The position numbers and the translations under genes were made by a program. Positions 11,576-22,649 of a stretch of DNA of 64,000 bases are shown here, piece by piece. The stretch is from Dipteris shenzhenensis (Eukaryota; Polypodiophyta; Polypodiopsida; Gleicheniales), in the NCBI GenBank assembly GCA_047967505.1, contig CM106541.1; one strand, written 5' to 3'. Each line of letters opens with the position of its first letter. Position 1 is the first letter of the stretch. The notes under the pieces are model-generated. The model saw nothing but the letters and a program-made list of their open reading frames with translations, searched no databases and was not told where the DNA came from.

Positions 11576-11887
11576 AACACGCAGGGAGGTTGGCCCCCAA
11601 ATGCCCGAGGGGAGCTAGAGGAAATTCGCGTCTCTACTGGGTATTGCGGGGCGAGATCCTGGCGTGGCGATCTGGATCTCAACGAGAGCAAGCGCTAGCA
11701 TTTTTAAAAGTTGGGCGGACGGATGGGTTAGCACAACAGCCCCACTCCGTAGCTAGTTGAGATTGTTGCAAATAGCCAAGGGATGGGCAAGATGAAGAGG
11801 CCACCCATAGGAAAGAGAGGGGTGCCACTCTACCCATTTGTGAAAGGGTTGCTGATTTTTCACCTATTTTTATTGCGATTCGGGGGT

Positions 11888-11888
<1 letters not shown>

Positions 11889-11934
<46 letters not shown>

Positions 11935-11955
11935 CACACACACACACACACACAA
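11889..11955. repeat. compound (CT)n(CA)n microsatellite
   Basis: About 21 CT units followed by about 11 CA units. The Leu/Ser and Arg/Glu frames across it are spurious. Confidence 0.95.
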
Positions 11956-11959
11956 AAGA

Positions 11960-14590
11960 AACTTGCTCTCAACCCTTGCTCAATTATTATTCTCTCCTAA
12001 TAAACTATGTGGTAGTGCCTATGACATTATGTTCTTATACATTTTCAACTACTCTTCGCATTATAAAGATTGAATACCCTTGCATGTGGTAGTGCCCATG
12101 ACATGATGCTCTTACATGTTTTCGTCACATTATAAAGATGGAATACTCTTGTATGTTTTTATAAGGGGTTGCGTGATCCAAGCTTCACCACCTTATTCTT
12201 GGTTTCCCAATAGATCGAGGAACATATTGAAGAACAATTTCTGAACCAAAAAGTAATGGCATCAAAGGCCTCCAAGAAATAAAGAAGCCTGCTAACTAGT
12301 TCAATACATAACTAAAGAGCCACTATTATCAAGTCAAGGCCACAAACCACAGCCAAATAATCTCGGTATGTAAGTCATAATAAGATGTTCCCTACCACTT
12401 GTTCTATAACTCTTAGAATTATTGTGGCCAACACACCCCACTATTGAAAGGGATTGCTAACCCATACATAAGCAAGGTCACCAACAAAGTGACAAAAGGA
12501 ATGACATTTCACATATAGTCCAACACTTCTCTACCTAAAGGAATACCTTTAGAAAGAGCGTGTCCTAAAAAGGAGGACACTTTAAAATCTAACATTTTTA
12601 AATCCCAAAGGAGTCCAATCCCAAACCTAGCATTCTTTATCCCAAAGACGTCTGATACCTCTCTCCTAGACTTTTTAAAGTCGGCATTGAGAACCCCTAC
12701 CCTCCTACTTCTTGTTCTTGGGGTCCCTCAAGTCACAAGTTTTGTCATGCCTTTTTCATTCATCGAGCCCCCACTGGTCACCACAAATAGTCTTCATATT
12801 ATTGCATTACACCATTTGTCCTCCTTGCTTGTAAGTCAAACCGCCAATGAACATTGATCATCACACTTTGTTGGTGACATTAATCTCATTACTCAACCAC
12901 CCAGGCCCCTCGAAAAGTGTAGTAGCAGTCTAATTTTTGTATATGCACATACATCAACCATTTGAGATCATAGCAATGTGGAATGCTTGTAAGACACATA
13001 TTTGAATGACAAGTATGAGCTTCATTTTTCTTCCACAAGTCACCTATTTCACTACTTTTTACAAGTTTGCGAGCATGTAACACTTGAAATTCATATTGAC
13101 ATTATGAAAAGCCAGCTCTACATTTTTTGTCCATTTGAAAATGGTATTTTCGGAAAGCTAACTCTATATTTTTGGCAAGCATATGACACTTGAAATTCAT
13201 ACTGGCATTATGCAAATCTGACTCTATATTTTTTGTCCATTTGAAAAGGATATTTTTGGAAATAAAAAATAGAGTCTTCGTAAAATTGGAGCAAATAAAC
13301 CTTATGTAGAACTTTGAGGTTACCAACATGTGTGTAAAATCATGTCACGGTCGTAGAGGATCATTAATTGATTTAATTTGAGCATTTTGTGGCATCACAT
13401 AGTCCCATTGGTTAGTAAGCAACACTCTTGAGCAAGCCTTGTCACTCTAGTTGGCTCATGGCTTTTCTTTTGGCTTCACCTTCTTCTTCAAATAGGTGCT
13501 TTTACTTTTTGGAAATTGAGTTCGTTCTTCACTCATTGGCTGAGGAAAATTGTCATATGAAAGTAGGGGCATCGACACTGCTCTCCATCTTAAAAGTATT
13601 ACATTATAAAGGATTTATTAAAATTTGATTTTCCCTTTGAATCTAACATCTTGGGTCATGATTATGTGCCTTCTAGCCAAAGGTTGTACACTGGACTAGT
13701 AGCTGATAAGGGCGCATTCAATAGACTTTGTGTCTATTTTGGAGCTTCTTTTGTAAGAGACACGCACATGTGCCTTATAGCCAAAGGTACAAAAAGGATG
13801 AGATGTCAACCTAGCACTCTAACTACGTTTGGCTATGGTCCAAATACCAAACATTGCACGTAAATTAGCTATAGATGATTTCATCCATCATCATTGCATC
13901 TTTTGTGCAAAAAGCAAATATCAAAGCTGCATCAAAAACCCATCCATTGGGCAATCATGATTCATCCATTGGGCTATCCCAATTTCCTTTGAAATGTATT
14001 CATGCACCGACTTTTTGGTGTGGTTGATTGGGAAAGATTCTCTATTACATCAAAAGAAAGAGGAATCTTGCATGGTCAAAGCGTTTTCCTAAGGGTGAAG
14101 GGTATTTATATTACTTTGCCAAATACAAATATGACCAATGTTAGTCTTGAATTGGGCTCAAAGGGAATAGCAATGGGACCATATGTGTCGACCTAGGTTG
14201 TAATTGATTCAAACTTAGAACATTTAGGCAAAATTTGAGCCAATTGGCAATATAATTAGAAATCAATCTCGAAGCTAGAAAGCAAAGTCCTAGTAGTTTT
14301 GTATAAGATTTTACTCTAATGAATACTAAGCAGTGTGCCATGATATGTGTGATGACGTAGAGTCACTCTAATAAACAACTATTCAAAAGTTTTAGACTTG
14401 TGTAAAATCCAATTTGAAATTTGGACTAGAGAAGATCCCAAATTCAATTAATACCTATGCTATACTATTTTCTAAGCTCTCTTTAAAAATAAAATGTGAT
14501 TAAAAAGAAAAAATGGTGATGAGACATGAAATATTTAGCTTGGCTAAGTGCAACAATAAGAATATTACAAGACAAAGATTCTCTATGACA
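11960..14590. other. no gene seen; one tandem duplication
   Basis: AT-rich sequence without recognisable motifs on either strand. Frames at 13428-13863 and 14002-14196 are open but show no family resemblance. It contains the duplication at 13081-13272. Confidence 0.5.
13081..13272. repeat. tandem duplication, period about 106 bp
   Basis: 'cacttgaaattcata.tg.cattatg' starts both units (13081 and 13187); both contain 'attttttgtccatttgaaaa'. Confidence 0.85.
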
Positions 14591-14595
14591 AATGG

Positions 14596-14603
14596 TGTGT
14601 GTG

Positions 14604-14644
<41 letters not shown>

Positions 14645-14686
14645 ATATGCATGTGCATATGCATATACATACATACATACATACAT

Positions 14687-14749
<63 letters not shown>

Positions 14750-14798
14750 CATATACATATGCATATACATATGCATATACATATACATATATATATAG

Positions 14799-14824
<26 letters not shown>
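14596..14824. repeat. complex compound microsatellite
   Basis: In order: (GT)n, 'gcatgtgcatatgcatataca', (ATAC)n of about 11 units, (AC)n, (AT)n, (ACATATGCATAT)n and (AT)n. All long Cys/Val, His/Thr and Tyr/Ile frames over it are artefacts. Confidence 0.97.
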
Positions 14825-14829
<5 letters not shown>

Positions 14830-14938
14830 TTGGTGAAGACTATATACCTTTGTGGTCTTTTTATACAACACTGTTTTATGTTGGACCATCATTGGTTAAG
14901 GGATAAGGGTGTAAATCCCAAAAGGCACTAGATCTGGT

Positions 14939-15610
14939 CAAATGGTGTTGCATCTCACTTCAAGGTCACGAGGCCCTTCTACTTTTTGTTTCTCGATACT
15001 ATGGAATGACAGGCCTGCACATGACTTGGAATTTATTTGTCTCAAGTCATGGAAAAGGGGAGTATGATGGTGTAGGTATAGTGGTGAAGAGGTGCTTGAC
15101 ACATGAGCAAGTAAAGATGGATGGCAATGTTCTTTTGATGCGGTGAAGTTCCTAGGGTCAAGGATGAGTCATCAAGGATGAGTCATGGGGCACATAGAAG
15201 CTACCCATTAGTAGATCGGGATGTGTACATAATATTTTGGAAAGTTCGGTGAGGGAACGTGGATAGGTCGAATCAATGGGGATGTCGATAGGCCTGTGGC
15301 TCACGGTTGATGCATTGCGTGTGTGACTTTTCAAAGGATGATCCTACTAAATTGAGAACATGACAGTTATCATGGTATTGCTATGCATGTATGCAGGACA
15401 TTGGAAACACTATAGCAACAAAACTCACGTCGAGAAGTGGACACATGTGAGTCATGTTCAGTCTGATCGTGTCAACAATGACAAGTCAGACATCAACTTG
15501 GACCCAATCTGTGAAGGTGGACATGATGTTATAACTCATGCCCTTAGTATAGGGGATAATTTTGCTATGAACACCAAGGCAGGCAATAGCAAAGGAGTGG
15601 ATTTTTACAT

Positions 15611-15650
<40 letters not shown>
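14939..15650 (+). pseudogene. relic of a transposon-type ORF with a GKG-x-x-D-G-x-G motif
   Basis: One frame near 14939-14992 reads I-W-S-N-G-V-A-S-H-F-K-V-T-R-P-F-Y-F. Another at about 15022-15135 reads WNLFVSSHGKGEYDGVGIVV, then K-R-C-L-T-H-E-Q-V. These two blocks, in this order, resemble a eukaryotic transposon-linked protein family with the pattern WSDGCxxQFK ... HGKGxxDGxGxxVKR. Frameshift and stop (15132) break it. A later frame (15360-15650) is open into a (GA)n run and may be its C-terminus. I cannot name the superfamily with certainty. Confidence 0.5.
15614..15647. repeat. (GA)n microsatellite
   Basis: About 17 GA units at the 3' side of the transposon relic. Confidence 0.97.
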
Positions 15651-15651
<1 letters not shown>

Positions 15652-16201
15652 TTTAAAAATCCCATCAATAATTGAGCCATACGATTAATTCCATCAATTG
15701 GATAAAAAGTTAAAAAGGGAAATATATAAGCAAAAAATGTTTGAGACATCTAAGTTGAAAAATGCAACAACTAGAGTTTGTAAAAATTTCAATAATATTG
15801 AGTTTGACAAACATAATATTGAAAAAAGACGTTGAATTCTCAAGTAGTCCAAGTTCTGAGGTCGGGATCCACTAACCTGCCACCATCCAAACAAACTAGG
15901 TGTTACAACATCATAGTTATGTTTGGCTAGATAGGTAATGCTTGTTTTCCCTGGCTTGTTATCACTTTACCTGGGAATACAAACAACCATATGGATTCTT
16001 AGATAATTTTAAAAGAAAATTAAGCCACAATGAAGTTTAAGTCACAAGTGGAGTAAGAAGTGAATGAGTGATTTCACGGCGGGTACATAAAAGAATAATT
16101 CATAGTTGGGAAAGTATATACTCGGGGGGGTCACTATGTATAAACACCATATATCGTGTGCGTTCAAGGCCTATTTGTAAAACCCCCTACCTATGAAGTT
16201 T

Positions 16202-16220
16202 CACTACAAGGCACAGGCCC
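16202..16220 (+). repeat. CACTA terminal inverted repeat, left
   Basis: CACTACAAGGCACAGGCCC; the first nine bases fit the conserved CACTA terminus. Confidence 0.75.
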
Positions 16221-16317
16221 TTTTCCAATGGAAATACCGACCTTTTTTACACTAATTTTTTTTTTAAACGGGCGCAAAGGTCGGTATTTACATCGCTATT
16301 AGCATCGAAAAAAAAGG

Positions 16318-16398
16318 TCGCTATATTAGTGTCGCTATATAGCGACACTGGTAAACGTCGCTATATAGAGACTCTGGTAAACGTCGCTATATAGCGAC
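16318..16398. promoter_or_regulatory. subterminal palindrome cluster, left
   Basis: GTCGCTATATAGCGAC at 16331-16346 and 16383-16398, plus a one-base variant at 16357-16372 and a half site near 16318. By analogy with the TnpA sites of En/Spm these are probable transposase-binding sites. Confidence 0.65.
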
Positions 16399-16417
16399 CA
16401 TTAACAGAAGCTTTAAA

Positions 16418-16477
16418 AAAACATTAGTGGGGCTAAACAGGGCCACAGCAAGCCCTGTTTTGCCCCACTAATGTTTG
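16418..16477. repeat. long inverted repeat (hairpin)
   Basis: A 24-base arm containing ACATTAGTGGGGC and AACAGGG pairs with CCCTGTT and GCCCCACTAATGT after a 10-base loop. It lies just inside the palindrome cluster. Confidence 0.8.
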
Positions 16478-16507
16478 TTTTAATAGTAATTACAAAAGAA
16501 TGTTTTT

Positions 16508-16690
16508 TGTTACAAAATTTTCCTTGTGAAAAGGGTGATACAAAATCGCTCAAACGAGCTGAGCGACCGAAGCATATACATGTCAAAGATATACAACATT
16601 GTTTGTTACAAAATTACCCTTTCGAAAAGGGTGATACAAAATCGCTCAAACGAGCCGACATATAGAAGCATATACATGGCGAAGTATATG
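16508..16690. repeat. tandem duplication, period about 96 bp
   Basis: Both units contain 'gggtgatacaaaatcgctca' and 'gaagcatatacatg'. Confidence 0.9.
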
Positions 16691-17341
16691 CAAACTACTA
16701 CTAATACTACTACTACTGCTGCTCATCCGAATCATCATCCTTGTCCTCCTCGTGCTGGCTTGATCCCTGGCCCTCATGAGCTGCGCCTGATCCCTGGCCC
16801 TCATGAGCTGTGCTTGATCCTTATCCCTCGTCGAAGCCGTGTAAGCCTAATCCCTCATCATCATCGCTCACCTCTGTTGATGGGACGTTCGAGCTTTGAT
16901 TCTAAGAGTGAAACCATATTAATTGGAAATTAGATTGGAACTTAAAGAATAAAATAGTTTAAAAAGTGAGATTACAAGTAGGAGTAGACTTATACCATGC
17001 GAGCAGCCACCTCAGTCCAATCAACCGTCGCTACCATCTCGATGGTTGGAGCATCATGCAATCGTGATTGGGTTAGCTCAAACACTAGGTAAGGCTAGAG
17101 GAGGTAGGCACTGGCAACGAAATGAATTTTTGTTGGTTTAGGATTAACTACAACCCCCACAAAATATAACCTTTAGTAAATCCCAAACAATGCGCCTCCT
17201 GCTCAATAAACCATGGCTTTGGAACCCGCATCTCCTCTTTGTGTCTATGGGAAGGCGACCCATTGTAGCCTGCTATGGGCCCAATTTACGAGAGTTAGAT
17301 AAAGTGCATGCAATATGTAGTGAAACAAATAGAACAATACA

Positions 17342-18084
17342 TTAAATGAGAAGAAGTAGACTTACCACGATTGCCTCAAATGCCAACCGTCCGCCTGCAC
17401 CAAAGTGCAAAGTACCTATATAGTCCAGCCGTCTCCTCGTAGCCCTCCTTTGACCCTCGAATAGTTCGGGATGGTCCGTGTACTGTTTCTTGAAAAACTT
17501 CCAGTCAGCTTTGTCTGCCCAGCTGGGTTTAGCCTTCCCCTTTGCAATGGAAGCACACAAGGTTGACCTACGATGCTTGAAGAGGACCCACATGCGCTCT
17601 TTCATGTAATCTGAATTGAACTCCCAATTTAGGGGGTGAGGATATTGTCTTTTCAATTCATTGATGACTGCCTGCTTCTTTTGGTCATCTTGGTACCACC
17701 AGTCAGTAGCTATGCAGCTCCTGAAATGGTGGCTCATCAACCGCCTCATGGTGGCCATCATTGGTGAGCCCTTTTTATTTTCTATTATCTCTCCAGCAAC
17801 CGTGATTTCATAGGACAGGTCCTCGATCGGGTAAGGAGGACTCATGGTAGTGGCAGAGTCAGAGCGAGTGGTGTACTGCAAGCACTTACAGAGCAAGGAG
17901 TAGCAGTGGGAGTAGGAGAGGGCAAGGGACCTGACTGGTACTGGGTCTCGGGACCGAGTGGAGACCTATAGGGATGTGAGTGTGTTGACTCGTCTACATC
18001 TCCCGAGTCAGCACAACATAAGCGACCCTTCCTACTCTTCCTTTCCTTACGATGGGCATGCCTAGGTGATGACCCCTTAGTCAA
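17342..18084 (-). pseudogene. CACTA accessory ORF, Ptta/En/Spm (Transposase_24)-like
   Basis: The minus-strand frame from 17896 to 17342 gives 184 codons with D-W-W-Y, then W-x-F-F-K-K-Q-Y-T-D-H-P-E-L, R-R-A-T-R-R-R-L and T-L-H-F-G-A-G-G-R-L-A-F-E-A-I. This matches the C-terminal pattern of the second ORF of plant CACTA elements (tryptophan, charged run, R-x-K/R-x-R, H-x-x-G-x-x-S/G-F). A Ser/Pro-rich, basic frame (18084-17842, K-E-R-K-S-R-K-G-R) precedes it, with a possible splice or frameshift near 17880. Function in the family: DNA-binding accessory factor of CACTA transposition. The family name is moderately sure; activity is unlikely. Confidence 0.5.
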
Positions 18085-18822
18085 AGGGGCTAGAGGGGAC
18101 GGCTAGACAGTAGGTGCAGCTGTCGGTGTAGGAGAGGGATTTGCTGAGTTCCTCTGGGATAGCAGAGAGAAGAATCTCACTGCTCCGCATCAGTCATTTG
18201 TGTGACAAACTCGTCGGGACTCTTGACAAAGCCATGGGCTGCTAGCAAAGGAGTTCCCCAAGGGGTAGTCACAGTGCTACATCCGAGAGGAGTCGGAGTC
18301 GCAGGGGTAGACCCCCGAGGTGTCGCATGAGTGGATTCAAAGTCATCTGGAGAGTAGAGATCATGATGTCTCCTCCTACAAGGGTTTTCATACTCATCAG
18401 ATGTGCGACGTGATCACATGTCTAATTTGGGGGGATTGGACAAACGTAGACACAAACACGAAGAGAAAAAACAAAAAACCAAAAACAAGAGCGGGTAAGA
18501 AGCGGATAGACAATTAATTACTTAAGACAATTATGAAATTCAAACTCAAGAAATTATGAAAAGGCAATTAATCACTTGTGAAAATTATGAAATGACATCA
18601 ACGCATAAAGGATAAATATGAAAGGACAATTATTTACTTAAGACAATTATGAAAAGCTAGTTTTGAAATGACAAATATTTATGAAAGACAAGTGGAATCC
18701 AATAAGATTTTCATATATATATATAAAATAAAGACAAAAAATATGTCTCCAAAATTATGTATATAAAAAATATATGTCTCCAAAAGTATGCCTAAGCAAA
18801 ATTTGTTTCCAATATAGGTCTA

Positions 18823-18990
18823 CTACTCTGTGTTACTATCTGAGGTACTTTCCTCCTCCGCACCGCTAGGCCGGTCACTCAGGACCTCATCCTCCACCTC
18901 TTCTAATATGCAGTCATGCTCTTCAACGATTATGTACTCGCAATCCACAAATGCCTCCATACAAGCCATTATTTCCTTTAGACAATCATA
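18823..18990 (-). pseudogene. acidic C-terminal coding exon abutting the minisatellite
   Basis: Minus-strand reading from about 18990 to the stop at 18823 gives Y-D-C-L-K-E-I-M-A-C-M-E-A-F then a strongly acidic tail ending S-T-S-D-S-N-T-E. It is open, non-repetitive and acidic, unlike the repeat frame it is fused to, and may be the last exon of a transposon gene. No family was recognised. Confidence 0.3.
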
Positions 18991-20000
18991 CATATGCTTA
19001 TGAAAAGAGGAGAAAAAGAGATTGAAGGAGAGGGAAAAAGAAGAGAAAGAAAGGAGAAGAAGATGGAGAAAGAGGGGAACAATACGAGAGGAAAAGAGCA
19101 TAAGAATAAGAGAAGGAAGAGGGAAAAAGAGCATAAGCATAAGAGAAGGAAGAGGGGAAGAGAGACTGAAAGAGGGGAAAAAGAGATTGAAAAGAGGAGA
19201 AAGAGGGGAACAATACCAGAGGAAAAGAGCATAAGCATAAGAGAAGGAAGAGGGAAAAAGAGCATAAGCATAAGAGAAGGAAGAGGGGAAAAGAGATTGA
19301 AAGAGGGGGAAAAGAGATTGAAAACACGGGAAACAGAAGAGGGGAAAAGAGCATAAGAGAAGAAAAAGAGATTGAAGGAGAGGGGAAAAGAAGAGAAGGA
19401 AAGGAGAAGGAGAAGGAGAAGGAAACATATGCTTATGCTTATGCATGAGCATATGAGCATACATGCATAAGCATAGGCATATGCTTATGAAAAGAAGATA
19501 AGGAAGAGGGAAAAAGAGCATAAGCATAAGAGAAGGAAGAGAGGAAAAGAGATTGAAAGAGAGGAAAAAGAAGAGGGGAAAAGAGCATAAGAGAAAAAGA
19601 AAGAAAGCATATGCTTATGCTTATGCATGAGCATATGAGCATAAGAGAAAAAGAGAGAAAGCATATGCTTGTGCTTATGCATGAGCATATGAGCATATGC
19701 TCATGCATAAGCATAAGCATAGGCAAATACATATGCTTATGAAAAGAGGAGAAAAAGACATTGAAGAAGAGGGAAAAAGAAGAGAAGGAAAGGAGAAGGA
19801 GACATATGCTTATGCTCATGCATGAGCATATGAGCATATGCTCATGCATAAGCATAAGGATAAGCATAGGCATATGCTTATGAAAAGAAGATAAGGAACA
19901 GGGGAAAAGAGAAGAGAGGGAAGAAAAAGAAGAGGGGAAAAGAGCATAAGCATAAGCATAAGAGAAGGAAAGATGAAAAGAGGGAAAGAAGAGGGAATAA
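18990..20000. repeat. 1-kb strand-asymmetric minisatellite
   Basis: Two interleaved unit types. One is a purine unit on the plus strand ('agaggggaaaagagattgaa', 'gagaaggaagagg'). The other is built of 'agcataagcata' and the near-palindrome 'catatgcttatgcatgag'. Long Leu/Phe/Ser frames (minus) and Lys/Glu/Arg frames (plus) are by-products of the repeat. Confidence 0.9.
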
Positions 20001-21317
20001 GAGAAGAGAGGGTTCCTATGCCCATCACTGCAGCTAGCGCTTAAGGCGTTAGCTGCAGGCCAATGCAAATAACGGAAACAACAAAAGGGAAAAAGACGAA
20101 GCACTTACCTAGAAAAGTCCGGCTTGGTGTTTCGTGGACTGGCCCGACAAAAAAGAGGAAACATACCATTTTTTCAGATTAGTTAGAGGAAGGAGGAGTT
20201 TGGAGAAGCAAATTTTCAAAGGGATTAGATTGAGGAGACAAGCATAAGCCTACAAACAAGGAGAAAGCATAAGCCTACAAACAAGGAGAAAGAGGAGGAA
20301 GAGAAATACCAAAAAGAGAAGAGGTGAGTCTTCTTTCTTTCACCAAGGCAGCCTAGAGGCATGTTTTGGTTCTTTGAGCCCTCCTTGAGCCATGTGTCAC
20401 AATTGGAGACATTGATTCTAAAAAGATCCAATGGTGTAATATTGTTCTATGTAAAATTAGAGGTGCTAGATTTCTTTCACTTTAAAATTCACATCCACCA
20501 AATTTACTCAAAAAGCTTATCAAAAAGCTAAAGCAACAATCTCTCTAAACGCTACTTCACTCTATCGATTCTAGCACGATATCACGGTAGAGAATTTTTG
20601 TCGGGCGGGCTCCTATTAGATTGCTGGATTTGCTTGATTGATCTCATTTGGCCTTGTGTCTATGATGCAGGTGCAAGGTGCAACAACAAGAATGCAAATT
20701 GAAGTTGTCGATGCTGGGACCAGCTGTGCCAATCCATGATCTGGATTCTTCCATGAGCTCGAAAAGTTGGAACTATAAACAAGAGTGGAGTTAGAAGTTG
20801 GTGAATTGTGAGGCTCTTTTGGGCCAGTCCTTCATCCCCCTCCGACGTAGGCAAAAGGTAACCATCCATTTGTTCTTCAATAAAGTGCAAAAATAATAAT
20901 TGAGGCTCAATTTTTGAGTTACTAGCTACGTGCTTCATGACGGAAGGGCTACCTACCGCAATTCTAGTTTGTCTTTAACCTCTGAAAATCAAGCATGAAA
21001 ATTAGCACATAGGCTCAGCAATACAAGGAGAAACATGCTTCAACACTCACAAAACGAAATCTCACAAAAAATGAACCTACATTGCTTAAAGAGACACACT
21101 TTCTTGAAAAACTTCCTTTCACACAAGCAGAGAGGGAGAAGGGTGGAGAGAGACCACAAGTGTTGGGAGAGGGGCTGGGTAGGGGTGAGGAGTGTGGGGA
21201 ATAGAGAGGAGGAAAGTGAGGTCGTCGAATATAAGATAGGAGGAGAGATTTTTGCTTTTTCCACAATAGAGATGTGAAAGACGACGTTGCGCGGGGTTTT
21301 GGGTTTTAGCCCCCATC

Positions 21318-21396
21318 GTTGCTATATAGCAACATTAGCTTGGTCAGTCGCTATATAGCGACATTTATATCCTAAAAGCATCACTATATAGCAATG
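21318..21396. promoter_or_regulatory. subterminal palindrome cluster, right
   Basis: GTTGCTATATAGCAAC (21318-21333, compensated on both arms), GTCGCTATATAGCGAC (21347-21362) and a decayed copy CATCACTATATAGCAATG (about 21379-21396). They lie 61 bp or more upstream of the TNP2-like start. Confidence 0.65.
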
Positions 21397-21456
21397 AAAC
21401 AAGACAAAGCGTCAACGATTCAGGGCAGTTATTGTTAGAAGAGAGGAAAGGAGCTC

Positions 21457-22640
21457 ATGGGTGGCTATTTTTTGGATCTTAATAGATTTCCTTGTAGCTC
21501 ATATTGTGATTTTGGAGGTATGCAGATGGAAGGGACAAGTGGAACCTCGTCAGATGATGCGCCAACGCCCGAGAGAACTGAGTGGCTTACTGAGAGATTG
21601 TATTGTCATTGCACTCATTGCAAGCCAGAAGTACGACATCAACGTTGTATTGTCATGTGCCACTTGTGGATGTATGGGGAGGAGCCCGAACCAGTACCCC
21701 CCATTGGTGTTGCATGTGGTGATGGATCATCGGTAAGTCAATGCTATTTGAGTTGATTAATATTGCATACCATTATGACACGAAACCTTGAGACAAGATC
21801 TTATATTTACACGAAATCTTGAGACATGATGAGGAGGGTGGCGAGGGTGCGCATATACCTTCACACTTTGAGCAAGACTATGGTCTCCTGAATGTGGATT
21901 ATGATACCATCCGCTTGCCGTAATGACTGTATTCTCTTTCGTCACATGAGCATGGAGATTTGGCTAGTTGTCTGAAGTGTGGGGAACAACAATATAGAGA
22001 TAACTTGTAGGGTGAGCAAATACTGGTAAAGGTCTTAAGACACTTTCCCATCATTGCAAGAATTGATGACTTGGCATGCATCTCATCGGTTCACTAATGA
22101 CACATTGAGGATTCCTGCAAATTGTGCAGCTTGGAAGCCCAAAGACAATCAGTGGCCAAACATTGCGAGGGAGCCATGCAACTTATATCTTGGGCTTGCC
22201 ATGGACAGCATGAATCCTTTCGGGTTACACTTGACATCTTGGTCGACATGGCTAACAATAAAGAAGGGACACCTCATGCTTGCACTACTTGTGCCAGGGA
22301 AGTACAAGACTAAAAACATGGACGTGTACATGGCACCTTTGATAGAGGAGTTACAGATCTTATGGAGAGGAGTGCAGGTTTGTGATATTTCGAGAGCTCC
22401 TAGACATACCAATGATATTTTGGTCAGGGGTATCTTGATGTGGACCATGCATGACTATCTAGGATATGGAGAGTGCGCAGGTACGTGGTCATGTCTTTAC
22501 ATGTATAATATAGGATTATGCTTTTATGACTCTCTTTTGCACGCATGTCTTATACTAATACATTCATGCATGCGTGTAGGACTTGTTAAAAGTGGGTACT
22601 ATGCTTGTCTTGTTTGTGGACCGGGTTTGAAACCGCTTGC
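21457..22640 (+). pseudogene. TNP2-like CACTA transposase (Transposase_21), broken
   Basis: ATG at 21457 opens a segment with C-H-C-T-H-C then C-H-L-W-M-Y-G-E-E-P-E-P, like the transposase-associated N-domain, ending at a donor GTAAGT (21732). Further pieces follow: D-E-E-G-G-E-G near 21820, C-L-K-C-G-E-Q-Q-Y-R at 21974, V-L-R-H-F-P at 22027. A long open stretch (22054-22644) has M-T-W-H, R-E-P-C-N-L-Y-L-G-L, NPFGLHLTSWSTWLT, LALLVPGKYKTKNMDVYMAP and M-W-T-M-H-D-Y-L-G-Y-G, the core blocks of TNP2 transposases. Stops between segments and the absence of the C-terminal third show it is a remnant. It would catalyse cut-and-paste excision. Confidence 0.85.
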
Positions 22641-22649
22641 ATGATACTC

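Larger units (their letters stand above)
16202..22640. mobile_element. degenerate CACTA (En/Spm) DNA transposon, right end not found
   Basis: The left terminus CACTACAAGGCACAGGCCC (16202-16220) has the CACTA signature. It is followed by subterminal palindromes GTCGCTATATAGCGAC. The same motif recurs at 21318-21396. Two genes typical of CACTA elements lie inside: a Ptta/En/Spm-like ORF on the minus strand (17342-18084) and a TNP2-like transposase on the plus strand (21457-22640). The matching right terminal repeat (ending CTTGTAGTG) is not visible down to 24.5 kb, so either the right end is deleted or 21.4 kb is the true right side and the TNP2 piece belongs to a second copy. Confidence 0.65.

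Noticed and set aside
11205-11760. Three overlapping frames in the GC-rich block
   Set aside because: No start context, splice support or motif; frame openness follows from GC content and a short tandem repeat.
14483-14892. Cys/Val-, His/Thr- and Tyr/Ile-rich open frames on both strands
   Set aside because: They are translations of the compound microsatellite in several frames.
18823-20104. Long Leu/Phe/Ser-rich (minus) and Lys/Glu/Arg-rich (plus) open frames
   Set aside because: Stop-free only because the minisatellite lacks stops in those frames; only the last 55 codons (18990-18823) are non-repetitive.
16318-21396. Repeated palindromes as a CRISPR-like array
   Set aside because: Irregular spacing, two distant clusters, eukaryotic CACTA context and no spacer structure.
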